DNA from: Clostridia bacterium
GTDB taxonomy: Bacteria; Bacillota; Clostridia; Oscillospirales; CAG-272
Direction of reading: 5' to 3'
NCBI GenBank assembly: GCA_017411745.1
Contig: JAFQPM010000008.1
Span: 1 to 64,000, forward strand
DNA length: 64,000 nt
Positions 58,978 to 64,000 of this stretch are shown one piece after another. The position numbers and the translations under genes are program-made. How positions within the stretch are numbered: the stretch's first letter is position 1; every line of letters starts with the position of its first letter. The notes below the pieces were generated by a model. The model made no database searches and had not been told where the DNA came from. It saw only the letters and a program-made list of their open reading frames with translations.

Positions 58978-59340
58978 TTAAAACGCAAGGGTCGTGTAAT
59001 ACGCGAGATTGACCTGACGGTTGTCAAGACGGCCGTACTGCACTACGATCTCAGTGGAGCTTTCGAGCTTCATCGCGTACTGAGTCTCCTTCTCAACAAC
59101 GTATCCGCACATATCGTCGACGTTGTTCATACGGAAGCACTTGACTCTCTGGGGCTCAACCACCCACTCAATGTCGGTATAAGGCTCTTTATCCACAAAG
59201 AACAGCTTTACCTTGATGTGCGCGGTCTTGTCGGTGTCGTTAACAACGATCACGCTCTCGTGACCCTTAAGCTCGCCCTCACCCTCGGGAGGAAGCTCGC
59301 AATCGGGGATGATCCAATTTTTCTTTCCGCACACTTCCAT
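58978..59340 (-). CDS. Sensory rhodopsin transducer (ASRT)-like protein
   Basis: A 120-residue beta-rich protein: GKKNWIIPDCELPPEG at the start, HESVIVVNDTDKTAHIKVKL, and the end VVQYGRLDNRQVNLAYYTTLAF. These match the Anabaena sensory rhodopsin transducer family (DUF1362), whose bacterial members without rhodopsin are thought to bind small ligands or carbohydrates. No rhodopsin is near. It begins 1 base after the M24 gene ends and precedes the creatininase gene, so here it is probably a ligand-binding partner in the same pathway. Confidence 0.82.
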   Translation of the reverse strand: MEVCGKKNWIIPDCELPPEGEGELKGHESVIVVNDTDKTAHIKVKLFFVDKEPYTDIEWVVEPQRVKCFRMNNVDDMCGYVVEKETQYAMKLESSTEIVVQYGRLDNRQVNLAYYTTLAF

Positions 59341-59341
59341 A

Positions 59342-60514
59342 TCAGAACTCCAATTCTATAATGCCCTTCTTGAGGTAATCGGTATAGCTCTCGATGCCGT
59401 CCTTCTTGATGGCAACGCCCTTTTCCCAACGGCAACCGAAGGTAGGTCCGGAGATAAAGGTATCGATCTGGAAGGTCATATTCTCCTGAAGCAGATAGTC
59501 GGTGCTGGTCTCCATCCAGGGAGCCTCGACCTCGATCATACCTGTTCCGTGGCAAGGACCGTAAACGTAGTTCTTCTCATATCCCGCATCCTTGTACTTC
59601 TGAAGGAATGCCTTTGCAACGTCACTCGCCATAACGCCGGCCTTGAGATTTTCGCCGGTCCACTCGTGCATCTGACGGCAGAACTCAACAAGCTCACGGC
59701 GCTCGCCCTCAAGCTTGCCCATAATAACGGGAAGTCCGATACTGGGAGAATAGCCGTCTATCTTCGCGGAGAGGTTGAGCTGAACGATATCGCCCTTCTT
59801 GATCTCTCTGTAACGCGAACGGCTGATAGCGTGACGGGTGCTCTCCTCGCTGAATACGTACATAGGAAGACCCTCGTACTCTGCGCCGTTTTCATAAATA
59901 ACTCTCTGGGCAACGCCAACCATCTGAAGCTCGGTAACACCGGGCTTGAGGGATCTGATAACCTCGTCGGTAGCAAGCTCGATAATTCGGAAGCCCTCGC
60001 GGATACAAGCAAGCTCGTTAGCGCTCTTGATCTGACGGAGAGATACCATAATATCGTTGCACTTCACTATCTCAGCCTTGGGATAAGCGTCCTTAAGTCC
60101 CTCGTAAATGGGGAGAGTGCACTCAACGTAGCTTCCAAGACCGATCTTGATATGCTCACCGGTAACGCCGATAGCCTTGAATACGTCGTTAAAGGTGCTT
60201 GCCTGAAGCTCGGGATAGGAGGGGTCTGCGGACTCGCGGAATTCGCGAAGAACGAATACCTTGTCGATCTTACCGAAGTCCTTTCCGAAAACTGCGGACT
60301 CGGGACCAACGAGAAGCGCCGCGTCACCGCTTGCACTGATAGCAACGCCCGCTCTTTCAAAGAGAGGCCAGAAGCCCGAGAAATATCTTGCGTTAGCGTA
60401 GTCACTCTCGGTGGAAGCTACGATCATAACGTCAAGTCCGCGCTCGCGGAGCATCTTGGCTGCCTTCTGGATTCTTTCCTGATATTCCCAATCAGGTATG
60501 CATACTCTGTTCAT
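59342..60514 (-). CDS. M24-family peptidase (Xaa-Pro dipeptidase/creatinase-like)
   Basis: A 390-residue pita-bread-fold protein with a creatinase N-terminal domain (residues 1-150) and an M24 domain with 'SLRQIKSANELACIREG' at the joint. The metal-ligand set of dinuclear aminopeptidases (D, D, H, E, E) is only partly seen: where Asp is expected, GDIVQLNLSAKIDG has Asn; His is seen in GPCHGTG. So it may be a creatinase-like hydrolase without metals rather than a true prolidase. First gene of the operon with an ASRT-like protein and a creatininase. Confidence 0.85.
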   Translation of the reverse strand: MNRVCIPDWEYQERIQKAAKMLRERGLDVMIVASTESDYANARYFSGFWPLFERAGVAISASGDAALLVGPESAVFGKDFGKIDKVFVLREFRESADPSYPELQASTFNDVFKAIGVTGEHIKIGLGSYVECTLPIYEGLKDAYPKAEIVKCNDIMVSLRQIKSANELACIREGFRIIELATDEVIRSLKPGVTELQMVGVAQRVIYENGAEYEGLPMYVFSEESTRHAISRSRYREIKKGDIVQLNLSAKIDGYSPSIGLPVIMGKLEGERRELVEFCRQMHEWTGENLKAGVMASDVAKAFLQKYKDAGYEKNYVYGPCHGTGMIEVEAPWMETSTDYLLQENMTFQIDTFISGPTFGCRWEKGVAIKKDGIESYTDYLKKGIIELEF

Positions 60515-60642
60515 GGTTATTCTCCTTTTTTTATAAAATTATTTTCATTTTCATTATACATTTTTTCGCACCTTTTGTATTTGCATTATCTTCAATATAT
60601 TTTGAACTTTCGTAAATTTTTTTACTAAATTAGATAATGCTA

Positions 60643-60670
60643 TTGACAAAACCGCGACATCCGCTATAAT
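60643..60670 (+). promoter_or_regulatory. Promoter giving a probably leaderless araC mRNA
   Basis: TTGACA (60643-60648), a 16-bp spacer and TATAAT (60665-60670). The ATG at 60677 is only 6 bases after the -10 box, at the expected transcription start, and no ribosome site precedes it. Confidence 0.8.
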
Positions 60671-60676
60671 AAAAAT

Positions 60677-61546
60677 ATGGAATATATCATAAAAAGACTT
60701 CAAACGAACCTTAACATAACGGGCATCGTGAACATTCACTTTTTCGAATTTGACAAGAACTTTACAACGGCTGACGAAAGGCATCCGTTCTACGAGCTGG
60801 TTTTTGTCAACACGGGAAAGCTACAGATCATCTCCGAAAGCTACACGGGAAAGCTGTCGAAGGATCAGCTCATCATTCACCGCCCCAACGACTCGCACTC
60901 GCTCCGTTGCAGCGACGAGACCAACCCAACCGTCATCATAATCGGCTTCGAATGCGACACAAATGCGCTCGAGGTCCTGGCAAATACACCGATAACGCTT
61001 AACGAATCGGCTATCAAAAAGCTTGCCGAGATTGTAAAGGAGGCGCGCAACGTGTTTGCCCCTCCCTTCAACATCCCGACGCACAATATGAAAAAAAAGA
61101 AAAAGCAGAGCTACGGAGCCGAGCAGATGCTCAAAATACTGCTTGAATATTTTCTTCTTAAGCTGGTCCGCGAGTATTATTACAACGAAAATATCGAAGA
61201 AAACCTAAGACCGCCTCTCAGTCAAAGCGAGCTGGTGGAATACGTAGATCTCAACTACCGCGAAAGGATCACGATAGAGGAGCTGGCGTTTTTGTTCAAG
61301 ACCAACCGTTCAACGCTCTGTAAGGAGTTCAAGGCGGCAACCGGCAAAACGCTTGTCGAATATATCAACGAAAAGAAGATCGGCAAGGCGAAGAAAATGA
61401 TCGCCGAGTCAAACGACAGCTTCACAAAAATCGCCGAGGATCTGCACTTCGACAGTATCCACTATTTCACAAGACTCTTCAAAAAGCTCTCGGGAATGAC
61501 CCCGACCGAGTACCGCGCCGAGCACAAAAAACAGGCGCAACCCTAA
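60677..61546 (+). CDS. AraC-family transcriptional regulator
   Basis: A 289-residue regulator with an N-terminal cupin ligand-binding domain (HPFYELVFVNTGKLQI, then HRPNDSHSL) and a C-terminal double helix-turn-helix (ITIEELAFLFKTNRSTLCKE and IAEDLHFDSIHYFTRLFKKL, then GMTPTEYR). A short Lys-rich patch (MKKKKKQ) lies between. It is divergent from the M24-ASRT-creatininase operon across 160 bp and is probably its activator, responding to the substrate. The mRNA looks leaderless. Confidence 0.92.
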   Translation: MEYIIKRLQTNLNITGIVNIHFFEFDKNFTTADERHPFYELVFVNTGKLQIISESYTGKLSKDQLIIHRPNDSHSLRCSDETNPTVIIIGFECDTNALEVLANTPITLNESAIKKLAEIVKEARNVFAPPFNIPTHNMKKKKKQSYGAEQMLKILLEYFLLKLVREYYYNENIEENLRPPLSQSELVEYVDLNYRERITIEELAFLFKTNRSTLCKEFKAATGKTLVEYINEKKIGKAKKMIAESNDSFTKIAEDLHFDSIHYFTRLFKKLSGMTPTEYRAEHKKQAQP

Positions 61547-61550
61547 TAAA

Positions 61551-61585
61551 AAACCACGGCCGTCACGGTCGTGGTTTTTGTTTGA
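61551..61585. terminator. Bidirectional terminator
   Basis: AAACCACGGCCGT pairs with ACGGTCGTGGTTT (one mismatch), with A-tract before and T-tract after, so it can end both the araC gene and the minus-strand BspA operon. Confidence 0.88.
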
Positions 61586-61588
61586 GTT

Positions 61589-63007
61589 TTATTTTTCTGT
61601 ATTAATTTCAGGCTTTGCAATCAAAGCCGTGTTCCCATCCGCGACCTCAATTCCGTTGCAATCAACGGGAGTAAGCGAAGTACAGCCCTTGAAGGCATCC
61701 TTGCCAACAGCCTTCACGTTACCAAGCTCAACCGAGGAAAGCGATTCGCAAAGCGCAAAGGTTGAGCTTCCGATCTCGGTCACCTTGTCGGGCATCGCAA
61801 CCGATTTTAGCGACCTGCATCCGTAAAACGCCTGCATACCGATCTTCTCCACACCCGAGCCAAAAGCGACGGCTTCAAGATTGTCACATCCGAAAAACGC
61901 GTCGTCACCGATAGAAATCACCGAATCGGGCATATCGATCGACTTAAGCGAGCGACAGCCGTAAAAAGCTCTTACTCCAATGCTCTTTATTCCCTCTCCA
62001 AGCGCAAATTTCGCAATATAAGCACAGCTTGCGAAGGCTCTGTCAGGGATTTCATCGCAACCAACCAACGAAACCTCGCGAAGACTCACGGGAACGAAAT
62101 CATCGTTGTAATCAGCGCTCTCCGCACCGAAAATATAGCCCAAAAAGCGATTGTTCTCGGCGGTCTCACCTACAATGGAAAGAGAGAGCGAATAGATCGA
62201 CTTGCAGTTATAAAGAGCGCCCAGCCCAATACGCTCCGCGCCCTCAAGCGAGAGCGAAAAGAGCGACGAACAATATCCAAAAGCATAATTTCCAATCTCG
62301 GCAACCGAGCCGCCAAGCTGAGCATAAACGAGATCAAAGCACTCGTAAAACGCAAATTTTCCAATCGAAGTAACAGTTTCGGGAAGCACGATTGCACAAA
62401 GCTTCTTACAGCCTGCAAAAGCGTTATCCGCCACCGACTCCGCCGCACCGACGATCACGACCTCAAGCGTGGCAGGCACCTTGACCGCGTGGTATTCGTA
62501 GCTGTCAGCACCAAAAATATAGCCAAAGTGAGCGTTCTCCCCACCGTCGCCAATAAAGGGAATGCGAAGCGTGACCAGCGCGGACGCGCCCTCAAAAGCA
62601 CCCTTCTCTATCGATCTCACGCTGTCGGGCACGTAGACCGCGCGAACGGTAGCGTTGGCAAAAGCAGCCTCTCCGAGAGCAACCACGGCAGCACCGCCGA
62701 TCTCATCGGGAATCACAACTATATTATCCGCGCCGACATAATCGGTTATCTTGACCTCATTATCTCCAACCGACTCAAACTCAAAGCAGGCTGCGTCAGT
62801 GACCTCGTTGAGACCAAACGCCGATCCAACCTTTTCCTTATATTCCTCGTATTTGGCGGCGTTAATTGCCGCCTGCTCACTCATTCCGTCAACAGCGGTG
62901 AACTCCTCCTTGCCCTCCCAGTCGCCGTCCTCAACGGGCGCCTGAATACAGCTAACACACACTAATGCAAGACAAAGAGCAAGACAAACAATAAAAATCT
63001 TTTTCAT
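61589..63007 (-). CDS. BspA-like leucine-rich-repeat lipoprotein
   Basis: A 472-residue surface lipoprotein: signal peptide with lipobox (LVCVSC, about residue 17), a short helical segment, then BspA-type LRR_5 repeats from about residue 90 to the end (SIGKFAFYECFDLVYAQLGG, SVISIGDDAFFGCDNLEAV). These solenoids often bind host or microbial surface proteins. It shares its repeat type with the giant protease at 38209-45483. Last gene of a minus-strand operon, starting 1 base after the membrane protein gene. Confidence 0.9.
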   Translation of the reverse strand: MKKIFIVCLALCLALVCVSCIQAPVEDGDWEGKEEFTAVDGMSEQAAINAAKYEEYKEKVGSAFGLNEVTDAACFEFESVGDNEVKITDYVGADNIVVIPDEIGGAAVVALGEAAFANATVRAVYVPDSVRSIEKGAFEGASALVTLRIPFIGDGGENAHFGYIFGADSYEYHAVKVPATLEVVIVGAAESVADNAFAGCKKLCAIVLPETVTSIGKFAFYECFDLVYAQLGGSVAEIGNYAFGYCSSLFSLSLEGAERIGLGALYNCKSIYSLSLSIVGETAENNRFLGYIFGAESADYNDDFVPVSLREVSLVGCDEIPDRAFASCAYIAKFALGEGIKSIGVRAFYGCRSLKSIDMPDSVISIGDDAFFGCDNLEAVAFGSGVEKIGMQAFYGCRSLKSVAMPDKVTEIGSSTFALCESLSSVELGNVKAVGKDAFKGCTSLTPVDCNGIEVADGNTALIAKPEINTEK

Positions 63008-63008
63008 T

Positions 63009-63530
63009 TTAACCTTCCACTCGCTTTTTTGGGTCGCCATTTTCCAAAAGCTCCTTCTCCTCACTTCCAACGCGGACCGAATGATATCCTATAAGCACGC
63101 AAAAAGGAATTATCTGTGCAAAAAACCATTTCGCGCCGATATCCCAAAGCGTTTTGATCTCCTCGGCCTCCTCGCCGGACACATCTCCCTTTTGGAGAAG
63201 AACGTACCCGAGCATAACAGTATAAGTGAATGCTGCCACAATACAAGCAATAAATAACTGCTCCTTGCGGCTGTGCACGGGCACGTATTTTTCCTTATTC
63301 GAATAAAACGCCGCTATGATCAGCGCGACCAGCGGAACGGGAAGGAATGCCGCTACGTGCTCAAGCAACCAAATAATATTTGGGGTATCTTCCTTGTCGT
63401 TCAGCTTTTCCACTATCTCGGGCACTTTTTCACAATAAAAGGAAAAAGCAGCTATCATTAGAATACAGGCAACTACGATACAAACAACGATCTGAAAGGT
63501 ATCGTGCTTTATTTTATTATTTTCTGCCAT
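63009..63530 (-). CDS. Four-helix membrane protein, unknown
   Basis: A 173-residue integral membrane protein with predicted helices near residues 12-31, 50-72, 88-112 and 133-153, and a charged C-terminus (SEEKELLENGDPKKRVEG). No family recognised. AAAGGA is 7 bases before the ATG. Co-transcribed with a DUF6472-like protein and cytidine deaminase upstream and a BspA-like lipoprotein downstream. Confidence 0.75.
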   Translation of the reverse strand: MAENNKIKHDTFQIVVCIVVACILMIAAFSFYCEKVPEIVEKLNDKEDTPNIIWLLEHVAAFLPVPLVALIIAAFYSNKEKYVPVHSRKEQLFIACIVAAFTYTVMLGYVLLQKGDVSGEEAEEIKTLWDIGAKWFFAQIIPFCVLIGYHSVRVGSEEKELLENGDPKKRVEG

Positions 63531-63548
63531 CGTTTGATCCTTTGTTTT

Positions 63549-63758
63549 TTAATTTTGTTTTTGTACGCTTTTATACTCGTCATAAAAGCGATAATAGGGA
63601 CATCTATTCGTGTTTCTGCCGAGAAAATCTATCATCTCGTCCTCGTCGAGCGATATCGAGCAGATATATTCGTCCCATTCCTCGTCGTAGTCGTAAAATT
63701 CGCAGGTCTCGCAAGTGCCGACCGCGCGTTTTTTGTTATCTGAATTGTCAATCATCAT
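63549..63758 (-). CDS. DUF6472-like small zinc protein
   Basis: A 69-residue acidic protein with CETC near the start and further cysteines at ICSIS and RCPYYR, a likely four-Cys zinc site. The pattern CxxCxYYDYDEE...C...LDEDEM...CPYYRxYDEYK is that of the clostridial DUF6472 family, often next to housekeeping genes. Its ATG overlaps the stop of the deaminase gene (ATGA), so it is coupled. Function unknown. Confidence 0.75.
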   Translation of the reverse strand: MMIDNSDNKKRAVGTCETCEFYDYDEEWDEYICSISLDEDEMIDFLGRNTNRCPYYRFYDEYKSVQKQN

Positions 63759-64000
63759 CTGTCACCCTTTAACACGAACGTATCGGGAAGGAGCTCTCCG
63801 AGCGTTCTCAAAACGGGCTTTTCCCCGTCAAAAAGAACGATATTGAAGTCCGCACCGCAAAATTCGGACATAAATTGTCGGCAGATCCCGCAAGGAGCAC
63901 AGATCTCGCCTATCTGGTCGCCGTGCGGAGCTCCCACGATAGCGATCGCCTCAAAATCACGCTTACCCATACTGATAGCGGCTAAAAATGCAGACCTTTC
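63755..64000 (-). CDS. cdd: Cytidine deaminase, partial (5' end outside the window)
   Basis: Deaminates cytidine and deoxycytidine in pyrimidine salvage. The visible 81 C-terminal residues begin in ERSAFLAAISMGKRDFKA-like sequence, just after the catalytic CAE that lies beyond the right edge. They include the zinc-ligand PCGICRQF motif. The frame is open through base 64000, so an in-frame ATG at 63970 is internal. Confidence 0.9.
   Translation of the reverse strand, partial: ERSAFLAAISMGKRDFEAIAIVGAPHGDQIGEICAPCGICRQFMSEFCGADFNIVLFDGEKPVLRTLGELLPDTFVLKGDR

Overview
The window looks like a chromosomal segment of a gut-type Clostridia (Oscillospirales-like Bacillota). The signs are Bacillota-style TTGACA/TATAAT promoters and AAGGAG ribosome sites, a DUF6472-like protein, BspA-like and Ig-like lipoproteins, a CD1871A-like CXXC protein beside a NapH/thioredoxin protein, and many dispersed hairpin repeats. 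There is no rRNA, and no tRNA or CRISPR array was recognised. The genus cannot be fixed from the sequence alone.

Layout. 1-1100: gene-free repeat region. 1.1-5.5 kb: MarR regulator plus a heterodimeric ABC exporter. 6.1-9.4 kb (minus): ECF sigma factor, membrane anti-sigma-like protein and vWA lipoprotein in one operon. 9.5-11.7 kb (minus): methionyl-tRNA synthetase. 11.7-12.9 kb (minus): a 31-codon ORF with a consensus promoter, a lipoprotein, and a frameshifted lipoprotein relic. 13.1-29.2 kb (plus): one long bacterial microcompartment (BMC) operon. 29.2-30.0 kb: YwaF-like membrane protein. 30.1-45.5 kb (minus): a giant surface subtilase, a lipoprotein and an oligopeptide ABC transporter whose oppD is frameshifted. 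45.7-54.2 kb (plus): three related lipoproteins (the first with a CGPC redoxin domain), then a CXXC membrane protein and a NapH-like ferredoxin-thioredoxin fusion. 54.3-58.2 kb: XRE regulator with a repeat tail, divergent from an ArsR / metal-binding protein / P1B ATPase group. 58.2-61.6 kb: creatininase, sensory-rhodopsin-transducer-like protein and M24 peptidase, divergent from an AraC regulator. 61.6-64 kb (minus): BspA-like lipoprotein, membrane protein, DUF6472 and cytidine deaminase, which runs off the right edge.

The BMC operon encodes a B12-independent fucose/rhamnose-type (GRM5-like) compartment. Class II aldolase would release lactaldehyde, and a Zn alcohol dehydrogenase would reduce it to 1,2-propanediol. 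A glycyl radical dehydratase with its activase would give propionaldehyde. A CoA-acylating aldehyde dehydrogenase, PduL and acetate kinase would then give propionate and ATP, with the alcohol dehydrogenase also able to make propanol. Four cargo enzymes carry visible encapsulation-peptide-like helices. The shell set is four BMC-H, one EutS/PduU-type, one PduT-type trimer and one EutN pentamer, with a PduS/RnfC flavoprotein and a EutP/PduV GTPase. The operon ends with a ParA-family ATPase overlapping a small low-complexity Lys/Ala/Thr-rich protein. This resembles the McdA/McdB logic that positions carboxysomes and is the best candidate here for a little-described system: active positioning of a glycyl-radical microcompartment.

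Other points of interest are MITE-like hairpin elements bracketing BMC genes, mini-hairpin arrays, an unnamed DGYYH-containing domain shared by two lipoproteins, a leaderless AraC gene, and homopolymer frameshifts in oppD and a small lipoprotein gene. All functional statements are from reading motifs; no database search was run.
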